From Corynebacterium haematomassiliense (GTDB lineage: Bacteria > Actinomycetota > Actinomycetes > Mycobacteriales > Mycobacteriaceae), in the NCBI RefSeq assembly GCF_013978595.1, contig NZ_JACDTZ010000002.1, positions 62,001-126,000 of the forward strand: a DNA stretch of 64,000 bases. The letters run 5' to 3'. The position numbers and the translations under genes were made by a program. Positions 7,363 through 15,925 of the stretch are shown here, piece after piece (within the stretch, counting starts at the first letter, position 1; each line of letters opens with the position of its first letter). The notes beneath the pieces were generated by a model. That model was given only the letters and a program-made list of their open reading frames with translations. It was not told the origin of the DNA and did no database searches.

Positions 7363-9450
7363 CTATGAACTAGCAGACAATCTGGAAAGCGGCACCAAGT
7401 CATCGCCATCTTGCAAGGCCCAGAACTCTTCGCCCTTGAGGTTCGTTACGCCGAGGAAGTGCGCGGCTTCATCCAGCGAGTCAAAAACGTTGATGCCATC
7501 GATGACAAGGTGGCCGTCCTCATTAATGACGGCATCGACAATCCAATCTGGATCAACCGGATCGAGAAGGTCGCCGGATTTCAATAGTTCGGCCTCAAAG
7601 AACTCTTGCAGGGTCCTAGACCCGGCACGTTCTTCAACGTCAGACGTAGAAATCACCGGTGCGGAGTCAGCTGTGATGTGTGCGAAAGCACCACGGATAA
7701 CCTGGGCAATGAGCCTGCGGCGGTTGGAGAGGAACTCGTCGTAGGCCATGTTTTCCCAACCTTCTGGAATGGCGTGCCAGTACATCTGTTGTTTCAGCCA
7801 TTCCTCGCCCTGCGAGCGCTTCTCGACGAGTTCTTGCCAATAGTCCTTTGGGGCGCGATCTGAAATATGGATGTTGGTAGCCCAATCAGTTGGTGCGAAG
7901 TTCGCTACCTGGTTGATACGCTTGAAGTCCGTAATCCCCAAAACCTTTTCCTGGTATTTGCGGGGGAATAGATGGTGTCCCTCTGTGCCTTTAGCCGCGG
8001 GTTGGTTGGGATCCATCCAATCACGGACGCGTTCGTTAAGCATGAACAACTTTGCATCCAGGATGTTCAGCGCAGCGAGGTAGCACTGGTAATGTGGCGA
8101 TAGGGAAGCGCCTGATGTGACTAGGTTCTGCGGTAGATTGAAGCGCCAGTAGTCTTCGGTGAGCTGAGTGTCAATCGTACGGTTAAGCAGCTCTTCGAAG
8201 CCCTCCGCGTCGCCTTTGTTCAGCGCAGCAATCTGGTCGAGATCCTTCTGGATTTGGGATTCCGATGAGCCCGTGTAGCGGGCGGTGAGTTGCGACATGA
8301 AGAGCCAGCGGGCAACCAGCGCGCGAAGGCGAGCGAGCTCGACACCGAAATCGTTGCGTCCTAGCAAAAAGATGACGTAGGAGTAGATGATATTCATGTG
8401 CGAGGTGACGTTCCGGTTCGTTCGGAATCCAGCTGCCTGAATCGACCGGATGAACTCCGTCCAATTGGTGGGATTTACCACGACCGGAAGAGCCTCCTTG
8501 AGGAGTCCTAGTTCGCGTTCTTGGCGCTCAGGGTTCACGCGACCGGTGTGTCGTTCCTTTGCCTGAAGGGCGGCGTACGCATCTTGCAGACGGCCTCGCC
8601 GCTGCCCGACAGCGACCATCGCGCGCACGATGTGTCCGTTCTCAACGTCAATATACGGGTTGTGAGCCGTCCACCGGATTTCCTTCCCCAATGCGGAGCT
8701 CGCATGGGCTGGGGACATACGGGAGTTGCGTGAAAATTCCTCGATTTGCTCACGGCCTTCTGGCCAAAAGACGCTGAGCCACGTCAGAATGTAGTCGTAT
8801 GCCTTTAGACGAACTCCTTCTGAGTTGATGCGCACGAAGACGTCAGCAACGAGGCGCTTGTCAGCCTCGCTCTGAAGGTGAACGACGTTAAACTGATATT
8901 TCTCCAGCCCAGACAGTTTGCTAAAAACCTCATGAACTGCCTCTTTTTCTTCATCGCTGAGAGTTTCGCCAGACTCTTCATACCTCTCGAAAAATGTCTT
9001 TGTTGCCTTGTAGGAGCTGGCGAAATAGGTCGAAATGTCTTCGATCCACTCCGGGGATTTAGCAATAGGTGGTGTCCGCACCTCAAACTTCTCACTAAAT
9101 GGATTGAACGCAATACGGATCTGCTTCTCGTTATAGTTAACGTCCCGGACAGGAAAGCCTTTTATCGCGGCATAAAGACTGGTCAAGCGCTGCTGGCCAT
9201 CGATAATCTGGTGCTGGCCGATGAAATTCGCGTCACCTGAAATTGATCGAGACTCACCATCGGCAGCAACGTCCCAAAACATAAGCTCGCCTACTGGGTA
9301 GCCGCGGTACATCGAATCAAAAAGGTCACGGACCTTCGATGTGGGCCAGACAAATGGCCTCTGGAGATCTGGAAGTTGAATTTTTCCAGAGTGAACGTCA
9401 TTGACTAGTTGCTGCACTTCCCACGAGACAGTGCGGAAGATGGAGGCCAT
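7363..9450 (-). CDS. DUF262 + HNH-type (DUF1524-like) protein, GmrSD-related restriction enzyme
   Basis: 695-aa probable nucleic-acid defence enzyme. The N-terminal DUF262 (GmrS-like, ParB/sulfiredoxin-related) domain carries DGQQR at residues 84-88, preceded by PDLQRPFVW and a GYPVG segment. A His-Me-finger nuclease motif EGHHLFPRKY lies near residue 492, followed by downstream Asn residues (NQVANFAPTDWATN) typical of the GmrD/DUF1524 side. GmrSD enzymes cut modified phage DNA using nucleotide hydrolysis; substrate here is unknown. The C-terminal 150 residues are not assigned. It lies alone between the repeat array and IS remnants, in a region rich in defence genes. Confidence 0.85.
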   Translation of the reverse strand: MASIFRTVSWEVQQLVNDVHSGKIQLPDLQRPFVWPTSKVRDLFDSMYRGYPVGELMFWDVAADGESRSISGDANFIGQHQIIDGQQRLTSLYAAIKGFPVRDVNYNEKQIRIAFNPFSEKFEVRTPPIAKSPEWIEDISTYFASSYKATKTFFERYEESGETLSDEEKEAVHEVFSKLSGLEKYQFNVVHLQSEADKRLVADVFVRINSEGVRLKAYDYILTWLSVFWPEGREQIEEFSRNSRMSPAHASSALGKEIRWTAHNPYIDVENGHIVRAMVAVGQRRGRLQDAYAALQAKERHTGRVNPERQERELGLLKEALPVVVNPTNWTEFIRSIQAAGFRTNRNVTSHMNIIYSYVIFLLGRNDFGVELARLRALVARWLFMSQLTARYTGSSESQIQKDLDQIAALNKGDAEGFEELLNRTIDTQLTEDYWRFNLPQNLVTSGASLSPHYQCYLAALNILDAKLFMLNERVRDWMDPNQPAAKGTEGHHLFPRKYQEKVLGITDFKRINQVANFAPTDWATNIHISDRAPKDYWQELVEKRSQGEEWLKQQMYWHAIPEGWENMAYDEFLSNRRRLIAQVIRGAFAHITADSAPVISTSDVEERAGSRTLQEFFEAELLKSGDLLDPVDPDWIVDAVINEDGHLVIDGINVFDSLDEAAHFLGVTNLKGEEFWALQDGDDLVPLSRLSASS

Positions 9451-9619
9451 GGAGAGAGACCTTTCTAAAAAAGAAGAGAAGGAATCGATACGTTTTTAGA
9501 GTAGCGTGCACTTCCGAAACCTCAGCGAGTGAGGACGCTGATCTGTTCGAGCGGCAAAACTTGAAGTGCCCCGGGTTTTGTTCCTAAGCATTTGCTTTGA
9601 TTTCTATTACTTCTTGACC

Positions 9620-9808
9620 GGGGTGGTGTCAGAAGTTCTTCGATGTAGGCAGTCGGGTCGATATGATTGGGATCAGCGGCGATCGTGGGTTTCTTCCTTT
9701 CGAGCAGATGTAGGAGTTGATTCGAAAGGTACCCGCGATGGTCGCTGTATGCGCACCTGCACGAGGCTCACCGCGGGCTACAGATACACCACACTAAAGG
9801 ACACAACC
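9620..9808 (-). mobile_element. IS256-type remnant: left end and transposase N-terminus
   Basis: Read on the minus strand, 9808-9783 (end GGTTGTGTCCTTTAGTGTGG..) matches the left inverted repeat of the intact IS at 5155 at about 23 of 26 bases. A hairpin follows (arms 9721-9747 and 9674-9703), then codons for IAADPNHIDPTAYIEELL, homologous to the transposase start TAAPHSIDPATYLDDLL. Homology stops near 9620. It is the truncated 5' end of a different but related IS copy. Confidence 0.8.
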
Positions 9809-9939
9809 CTTGGGGCTACCGTAATTCGCAAGTAGGTGGAGGATCCACTTTCGGTGCGTCGTCTGTCGAGCAGGGCATCGGGAGTTAAGGTCGGCATGGC
9901 GAAGGAACATAATCATAGCCCGCTTAAGCGGGGGTAAAG

Positions 9940-10814
9940 CTACCTTGGGCGAGATTTCGAAGCAATACCGCCCGCCCTAGCGATTAACCACCAAATCGCA
10001 GCGGTGGCGAGCACAGTCGCGCTTATCGACGCCACCGCATCCACCACCGTCGCCTCTGCCAACCCCGCGACCTTCACATGGAATGGATCGGTTACGAACG
10101 AGAGAGTATTCGCCACCGCGTGCACCGCGAGCGCCGCCTCCAATCCGCCCGTTGACCACGTTAAGAAGGCGCCGCAGAGCGCGAAAGCCAGCACGTCGAG
10201 CTGGCCGCCCCAACCGTAGTTGTGTACAGACACAAACAGCAGCGCCGGGACCACGTATGCCACCCACGGCGAGCGGGTCCACTGGCCAACCACCTGCACA
10301 AGCGAGCCGCGGAATACGAGTTCCTCCGACAGCGCCTGCAGCGGGATGAGTGCAATGAGGATGCACAATGCACCGAACCTCGCCAGGGTAAACCCGCCGT
10401 CAGACCCTGCGGTCGCGTTCTCGGGAGCGCGGGCCACCGAGAATGCAAGCTGCACACCAAAGACCACCAGCGCAGGTATCAACGCTATTCCGAAGATGCG
10501 CCACCGAAAGCGATGCTCCGTCGACCACAGAGCGGTTGGCGTCGACCGCGTACACGCGCGGCGAGGAACGCAGCTGGGATGGTTGCCGCATACATAGATC
10601 CGGCCGCCAGAGCGAGCCAGGGCGTATCTACGAACTCGAAGTCGCCCATGGCTTTTAGTGCAGGGTTGAAGACCTGGTCGGCGGCGTCGAAAAGCGCGAG
10701 CATCGCGGCAAAGATTCCGAAAAAGAGCACGAACACAACGACGAACTCCAACAGCGGGCGCCACCACGCGACGTGCCTTGCGCCTTCACGCCCGAGGAGA
10801 TGATAGGCGGTCAT
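9940..10814 (-). pseudogene. CPBP-family intramembrane protease, frameshifted
   Basis: CPBP (Abi) membrane proteases are used in prenyl-protein processing, bacteriocin immunity and abortive infection. The N-terminal third (MTAYHLLGREGARHV..., one long membrane helix) is in one frame from ATG 10814. The rest (TALWSTEHRFRWRIFG...) is in another frame ending at 9940. The switch is between about 10530 and 10560. The catalytic motif EELVFRG and the later VHNYGWG and HAVANT histidine motifs are present in the second frame. One indel separates the halves, so it is a recent pseudogene or a sequencing error. It lies exactly between two IS256-type ends. Confidence 0.8.
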
Positions 10815-10830
10815 ACCTTCAATGTACGCC

Positions 10831-11259
10831 GGTCAAGTCTTGGGAAGTGGTGTATCTGGCTTTCGAGTATGTGGTTAGTTTCGGGGGTGGGTGCTTGGAG
10901 CCGTCTCGGAGGCGGGGTTGAGTAAGTATTAGGCGGCGATTGCCTTGCTGTCGGTGGCAGTGGCGCCGACGAGGTTGGCAGCGATGATCTCCTTGATGTG
11001 GGACAGTCTGGCCAGCAACAAGTAGCGTGTTTGCTGAATCCACTCATCGTGTTGTTCCGCAAGGACGGTCCCTACCAGCCGGATGACGGCCTCACGGTTT
11101 GGGAAGACCCCGACGACGTCGGTGCGACGTCGGATTTCTCGGTTGAGCCGTTCGGTGGGGTTATTGGACCAGATCTTGGTTCATACCGGTTTCGGTGCAG
11201 TAGTAAAAGCTAACAGCTCATCGAATGATTCCTCCAGGTAGTCGGCCACTTGAGGAAAC
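10831..11259 (-). mobile_element. IS256-type remnant: transposase C-terminus and right end
   Basis: The inverted repeat GGTCAAGTCTTGGGAAGTGG begins at 10831 and matches the right end of the intact IS. The minus strand from about 11259 to the TAA at 10929 encodes about 110 residues homologous to the transposase C-terminus (KFPQVADYLEESFDELLAF, then [19 protein letters not shown]). A TGA replaces the Trp codon after APKPV, so it is dead. The 5' part is missing. The right end lies only 17 bases upstream of the CPBP start. Confidence 0.85.
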
Positions 11260-11418
11260 TTCTGCCCGCAGAACCCTACAACCTCACCGGATAAGCGAAT
11301 GCATATCCGATGCGTCAGCGTTGAGTAGTCCGCCGTCAAGGTATCGCCTGCACCAACGAAGCCAGTGTCAACGGGCATTCCGCCAAAAGGCGTTCGTCAC
11401 GCCAAATGGTTCCGGAGG

Positions 11419-11976
11419 TCACTGTCTCAGCCCTTCGGGCAGTAATAGGTTTAGTTCGTCTCGACTGAACTCCCTCAGTCCTTGCTTCTGAAGTCGATCA
11501 CGCGCAATGTTAAAGCTCTTGTTATCTGTCCTGGGAACGGATGTATAGACCGATTTGGTTTGTTCTACAAGCCTGTCTCTTTCCTTGCGGACTTCCTCAT
11601 CACTCATCGAGTTGAAGTCAGCCAAACAAGCCAAGTACTGCCGCTGGAGATACCAAAGTTGATCGGCAGCCTTCTGATGGTTTGCTATTTGCGTTCCCAG
11701 TTCGAACCGAAAGCTATACGAGTTAAGCGCAAGGAGCGCGAAAGTGAGTAGTCCCGTAGCTACCGTCGCCCATTGCTGCTGCGTCACAAAGATACCAACG
11801 ATGCCAGCAGTTGAAGCCGCAGAAAGAAAGATTTGGGAAGTTTTGATTCTCCGCTCCGAGCGCGCAAGCCTCGTACGCTGTTCTTCCTGCGCGGCGTGAG
11901 AGTAGACCACATTCCCATACTCGTTCTCGAGCTGGGAATACAGCCTGTCGCGTTCAGGACTTCGGGAATCGGTCAT
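11419..11976 (-). CDS. SLATT-domain two-helix membrane protein, probable CBASS effector
   Basis: 185-aa protein: charged N-terminal helix (about residues 1-45), two transmembrane segments (about 48-65 and 70-90, around SQIFLSAASTAGIVGIFV and ATGLLTFALLALNSYSF), then a cytosolic helical tail with many charged residues. This layout matches SLATT proteins, which occur next to nucleotide second-messenger synthases and are predicted to form membrane pores on activation. ATG 11976 overlaps the CD-NTase 3' end by 23 bases, so the two are coupled. Its 3' end lies near an IS remnant, and no further CBASS gene (Cap2/Cap3, HORMA) is present. Confidence 0.8.
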   Translation of the reverse strand: MTDSRSPERDRLYSQLENEYGNVVYSHAAQEEQRTRLARSERRIKTSQIFLSAASTAGIVGIFVTQQQWATVATGLLTFALLALNSYSFRFELGTQIANHQKAADQLWYLQRQYLACLADFNSMSDEEVRKERDRLVEQTKSVYTSVPRTDNKSFNIARDRLQKQGLREFSRDELNLLLPEGLRQ

Positions 11977-12847
11977 CGAAGATCAGCCTCCAAAACTCTG
12001 TTGCTTGGCATGCGTCCGTCGCATCAATCGCAGTCTTGGCATTGTCCGCGTAAAGCGCTAGAAGATCCACCATAGGAGGTGGAGCAAATGCGTCAATTCG
12101 TCGACGTGTACCCGGAGCTACAACAACGCCACCACGGGCAAACTCGTTCTTCCAGTATTCGAAGAAGTCTCTGGTGTGCCAGTCGAAATATAGGTATGGC
12201 AAGTTATCAGCCCACTGGCTCTGTTCCCAGTATTCGAACGCCATTGCGTCCAGTGCCTGCCCGCTGAAGTACCGCCCCTGTTTGTTCCACGCCCTGAGCA
12301 TCCGGCAAAACTTCTTCAGCCCACCTGGGTGATTCTTGCTCAGGTCATTGAACACTTCCAGCTCACGGCGCGGGTTCATTGTTGACCAAGAGCCGCCGTC
12401 ATGCGTGTCTGGGTAACGGTACGTGCCGGGCGTTTCCGCCCGAAACACGGGGACTATTTCGAATCGAACTCCATCTGTGAACTCGGCGACGACGACTTGT
12501 CCGTCCCCACGCAGCTTGGTTTGGGGATAGGTCGCACTGAGACTTCGTTTCACTTTTTGGAGTAGCTCGGATGGCCCGTTCCCACCAAACAGGGATCGCG
12601 TCCAAGCGTTGTTGTATTCACCGGGCGGTAGCTCCACGAGAATATCGATATCACTCGTTGAGATCGCTGTACCGCGACCATATGACCCGGCGTACCAGGA
12701 GTGATCTGTGTCTGAGGAAGTTCCCCAAAAGTCCACATTGATGCGCCGTGTGATGGCATGGTATCGATTGCGCACCGCGCTGACTGTCGCCGGAGTCATC
12801 CGGAGATTCGCTTCGAATTGTCGAAACAATCGGTTTTCGTCACTCAT
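11954..12847 (-). CDS. CD-NTase (SMODS-type) cyclic oligonucleotide synthase
   Basis: 297-aa nucleotidyltransferase of the cGAS/DncV-like class, expected to make a cyclic di- or oligonucleotide on phage infection. The active-site signature GSYGRGTAISTSDIDILVEL spans residues 54-73, with GS at 54-55 and Asp66/Asp68 as metal ligands; the third acidic ligand is probably Glu130 in VRFEIVPVF. Start chosen at ATG 12847 after AAGGCG; a longer frame to 12898 adds 17 residues without family character. It directly precedes the SLATT gene, giving a minimal two-gene type I CBASS layout beside the type I RM operon. Product nucleotide cannot be told from the sequence. Confidence 0.85.
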   Translation of the reverse strand: MSDENRLFRQFEANLRMTPATVSAVRNRYHAITRRINVDFWGTSSDTDHSWYAGSYGRGTAISTSDIDILVELPPGEYNNAWTRSLFGGNGPSELLQKVKRSLSATYPQTKLRGDGQVVVAEFTDGVRFEIVPVFRAETPGTYRYPDTHDGGSWSTMNPRRELEVFNDLSKNHPGGLKKFCRMLRAWNKQGRYFSGQALDAMAFEYWEQSQWADNLPYLYFDWHTRDFFEYWKNEFARGGVVVAPGTRRRIDAFAPPPMVDLLALYADNAKTAIDATDACQATEFWRLIFDDRFPKS

Positions 12848-13025
12848 CGCCTTCTCGCCTCCTGCCAATAGTCGCTGGCGAGCAGAGTATCTGCCCAACG
12901 CCCACCCATACCGCTGCAGGCAGTGCAGTCTGATCTTCGAAACCCGAACTTCGCGTCATCTTAGCTGGTGTGAGGACAAGCTCCTTGAAACAACGAAAGC
13001 CTCGAATGTGAACCTTGGTGATCAC
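12840..13025 (-). pseudogene. Orphan N-terminus of an AAA/OLD-type ATPase, coupled to hsdS
   Basis: ATG 13025 overlaps the hsdS stop as ATGA. The first residues MITKVHIRGFRCFKELVLTP look like the start of ABC/SMC-class ATPases of the OLD or RecF-like group, which continue with ...N.(I/L).G.NG(S/A)GKS. Here the Walker A motif never appears: after about 24 codons the sequence becomes unrelated, and the frame ends inside the CD-NTase start. I infer a former third or fourth gene of the RM operon, truncated when the CBASS pair arrived. Confidence 0.55.
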
Positions 13026-14440
13026 GACACCAGCTCCCCAAGGCCTCGCGCCAGGGGTAGCGCTCGGTCGAGCTTGGCAGCAATGCGCTCCTGCTCATCC
13101 ACAGGCGGAACTGGAACGGGTACTACTTTCAGCTTCTCGACTGAGAGTCCAGGTTGTGCTGTTGCGGTGGCGTACTGATTCAAGTTCAGTTGCTCTAATG
13201 CTATAGCCGCCCAAGTGGAAGATGTATGCCCAAATGTCTCGACTACTACCGCATGCTCAGTCGCGAAAAAGCGCCCCGAAGCCACATTGATATTGCCACA
13301 AAGAGCGCCTTGACGACCGATGAGCGGGTAGGTTCCGTCTCTGTTGTAGTCGGCCACGTAACCCCTGATCCCGTTACCTCCGTAGCACGGGTACTCGCCA
13401 ACTTCAGATATGTTGCCAACGGCGACGTTCTTGCCCGCCTGCATGTTGAACACGCGGCCTAGACGCGACCAAACCCAACTATCTGGAAGGTCAAAGGGCT
13501 CGTCCATTTTGTCCACTGGTGGCAGTGGTTTCTGCTTTCTGATTTTGCCCTCCTTTTCGAGTTGCCGGCGTTCGGTTCTGATGGTTTCGAGGAGTTCTTC
13601 TGCGGTGCCGTCGTCTGGGCGTTGGTCGGTGAGCTTGCCGCTGGTGGCGGCTTGAAGGATCGCGCGTTCGATTGCTTTGGCGAACTCGCGGTCTAGATGC
13701 TCTCTCTCTCTCTCGAGTTCAGCAAGTTGATCGATGAGCGGCAGAACCTCATCAAGTTTAGCGATGATGCGCTCCTGCTCCATTGGCGGAGGCAACGGGA
13801 TCGGAAGATTCGCAATACTCTCGGAATTGAGCGTGTTGCCTTTGATTGCCGCTTTGGAATCACCCAATTGCGAAAGCAGAGGAAGCGCATGTGACAGATA
13901 GGTGCTGAACGACTCACCTGCTGACATAGCAGGGAATATCGAGACGATAGCTTCGTTATGAACGGCATCTCGACCCAGGAAACTGCAACGTCCGATGGTC
14001 AGTTTGAAGCTCATGATGAGAGTACCCGCTGGAGAGGGCTGTCCACCAAAGCACTCGGCAATGGCAGCGGCACTGACACCTTCCTTCGTTGACGCAATTG
14101 ATCCACCCTGCGTCATATCTGAAATCGATACCCACGGAACTTCCGAAGGCGACCAGAACTTGGGTTCGGCTCTCTTTGGGGTCTTCCCAATCCGAAATTG
14201 ATTGACATCTTGGAAACGCACCCACTCCCAGCTAGTCGGAATTGCAAACGGCTGGCTTTGCTCGGTCACGGGCCGGAGAGCCTTCTGCTTCTGGAGTTTC
14301 TTCGCTTTGACCAGTGCGGCGCGTTCTGTCTTAATCTGTTCAAGGAGTTCTGTGGCGGTGCCATCTTCTGTTCGTTGGTCGGTGAGTTTGCCGCTGATGG
14401 CGGCTTGGAGGATGGCGGCACGGAGGCGGTCGGCGATCAT
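13022..14440 (-). CDS. hsdS: Type I restriction-modification specificity subunit
   Basis: 472-aa DNA-recognition subunit of the RM complex. It has two target recognition domains (about residues 65-240 and 315-465), each preceded by a near-identical helical block: AILQAAISGKLTDQR at about 9-23 and AILQAATSGKLTDQR at about 260-274. Each block extends about 50 residues to KQKALRPV and KQKPLPPV. Conserved-region endings PPPMEQERIIAKLDEVLPLI and PPVDEQERIAAKLDRALPL are typical. The start overlaps the hsdM stop by 4 bases. The internal DNA repeats could recombine to exchange recognition halves. Confidence 0.95.
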   Translation of the reverse strand: MIADRLRAAILQAAISGKLTDQRTEDGTATELLEQIKTERAALVKAKKLQKQKALRPVTEQSQPFAIPTSWEWVRFQDVNQFRIGKTPKRAEPKFWSPSEVPWVSISDMTQGGSIASTKEGVSAAAIAECFGGQPSPAGTLIMSFKLTIGRCSFLGRDAVHNEAIVSIFPAMSAGESFSTYLSHALPLLSQLGDSKAAIKGNTLNSESIANLPIPLPPPMEQERIIAKLDEVLPLIDQLAELEREREHLDREFAKAIERAILQAATSGKLTDQRPDDGTAEELLETIRTERRQLEKEGKIRKQKPLPPVDKMDEPFDLPDSWVWSRLGRVFNMQAGKNVAVGNISEVGEYPCYGGNGIRGYVADYNRDGTYPLIGRQGALCGNINVASGRFFATEHAVVVETFGHTSSTWAAIALEQLNLNQYATATAQPGLSVEKLKVVPVPVPPVDEQERIAAKLDRALPLARGLGELVS

Positions 14441-15909
14441 TCGGTCACCGCCAGGAGCGCTTCGATTTGGGCGATCTTGGCGTCGATTTGCGCGTCGAGT
14501 TCGGCTCGTTTGGTCTTGTAATCAGCGATTGTTTCTTCTGGGCTGAGCACGACGGTTGTTCGTTGCGGGAAGCCGCAGAGGTCAAGGTTGTAGCCGCCCG
14601 CGGTGAGTTGTTCGACGGTGAAACGTTGGGCCTTGGGGTTGCCGTCTGCGTCTTCGATCTCTCGGCGATCCATCCACCACTCAGCGGCGTCGGCCAGGTG
14701 TTCCCTCAGCATTGGTCTGGTCTTGGAAAACGCTTTGTATCCTTCGGGGAGGTCTACTCGGTAGTACCAGGTCTCCTTGGTTGTACCTGTGTTGTCGAAG
14801 AACAGGAGGTTGGTGGCGATTGAGGTGTAGGGCGAGAACACAGAGCCCGGCAGGCGAATGATGGTGTGGAGGTTGAACTCCTTGAGGAGCCGTTCCTTCA
14901 GTGCGAGTTTTGCGCCGTCGTTGCCGAAGAGGAACCCGTCGGGCAGTACGACCCCGGCTCTTCCGTGTCGTTTGAGCCGGTAGGTGATGAGCGCGATGAA
15001 TAGGTCTGCGGTTTCAGAGGAACGGAAGGCTTGCGGGAAGTTCGCTTTGACCGATTCTTGCTCGGTGCCGCCGTAGGGCGGGTTCATGGTGACGACGTCG
15101 AACTTCTCGCTGTCTTTGAAGTCGCGCACGTTGCGTTCGAGTGAGTTGCCGTGAATGAACTGGGGCTGGTCGACGTCGTGTAACAGTAGGTTTGTCACGC
15201 CAAGTAGGTACGGCATTGGCTTCTTCTCAATGCCGTAAACGCTGGAGCGGTATGCCTCGCGGTCTTCGACGCTTTCGACCTGTTCGTTGAGGTGTTTGAG
15301 CGTTGAGGTGAGAAACCCGGCTGTTCCGGCTGCGAAGTCCGCGACGGTCTCTCCGAGCCTGGGGTTGATCATTTCGATCATGAAGTCGGTGACCGCGCGC
15401 GGCGTGTAGTACTCACCTGAGCTGCCCGCGCTTTGGAGTTCTTTCAGCAAGGTCTCGTAGATCTCACCAAAAGCATGCCGTTCTGTATAGTCCTCGAAGT
15501 CAATCTCGTCGATCAGGTTAACGAGTTGACGGATGAGGATGCCGTCCTTCATGTACTGGTTCGAATCCTCGAACACTGCTCGAACCACGGATTGACTGAG
15601 CGGCGTCGATGCGGTGATCGGCAGCGATTTGAGGACTGGGAAGAGTTCAGTGTTGAGGAACGTCAGCAGTTCCTCACCGGTCTTGGAGCGTCCGTCTTTT
15701 CGGTCGGGTGCCCAAGATCGCCAGCGGAGATGTTTGGGGATGATCGACTGGTAGGCGGGGTTGTGGAACTCCCAGTCGGCTTCTTTCGCGTCGTAGACCT
15801 TAAGGAACAACAGCCAGGTGAGTTGGGCGATGCGTTGGGCGTCGCCGTCGACCCCGGCGTCTCCGCGCATGATCTTGCGGGAGGTTGAAATGAACGAGTT
15901 CAGGCTCAT
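14437..15909 (-). CDS. hsdM: Type I restriction-modification DNA adenine methyltransferase subunit
   Basis: 490-aa N6-adenine methyltransferase subunit, which with HsdS methylates the host target and with HsdR forms the restriction complex. It has the N-terminal HsdM helical domain (WLLFLKVYDAKE), an S-adenosylmethionine site FAAGTAGFL (the usual ACGTGG has become AAGTAG), and the catalytic NPPYGG. The altered AdoMet motif is mild and occurs in other members of the family, so activity is likely. It lies 16 bases downstream of hsdR and overlaps hsdS by 4 bases. Confidence 0.95.
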   Translation of the reverse strand: MSLNSFISTSRKIMRGDAGVDGDAQRIAQLTWLLFLKVYDAKEADWEFHNPAYQSIIPKHLRWRSWAPDRKDGRSKTGEELLTFLNTELFPVLKSLPITASTPLSQSVVRAVFEDSNQYMKDGILIRQLVNLIDEIDFEDYTERHAFGEIYETLLKELQSAGSSGEYYTPRAVTDFMIEMINPRLGETVADFAAGTAGFLTSTLKHLNEQVESVEDREAYRSSVYGIEKKPMPYLLGVTNLLLHDVDQPQFIHGNSLERNVRDFKDSEKFDVVTMNPPYGGTEQESVKANFPQAFRSSETADLFIALITYRLKRHGRAGVVLPDGFLFGNDGAKLALKERLLKEFNLHTIIRLPGSVFSPYTSIATNLLFFDNTGTTKETWYYRVDLPEGYKAFSKTRPMLREHLADAAEWWMDRREIEDADGNPKAQRFTVEQLTAGGYNLDLCGFPQRTTVVLSPEETIADYKTKRAELDAQIDAKIAQIEALLAVTE

Positions 15910-15925
15910 TGGCTACTTGTGCTCC

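Noticed and set aside
9541..9619. Possible end of an IS3-type element (TGAAGTGCCCCGGGTTTT)
   Set aside because: Resembles known IS3-family ends only loosely and no transposase sequence is attached; kept as unassigned.
9566..9835. 89-codon plus-strand frame
   Set aside because: The sequence is the opposite strand of an IS256-type left end and lacks a ribosome binding site.
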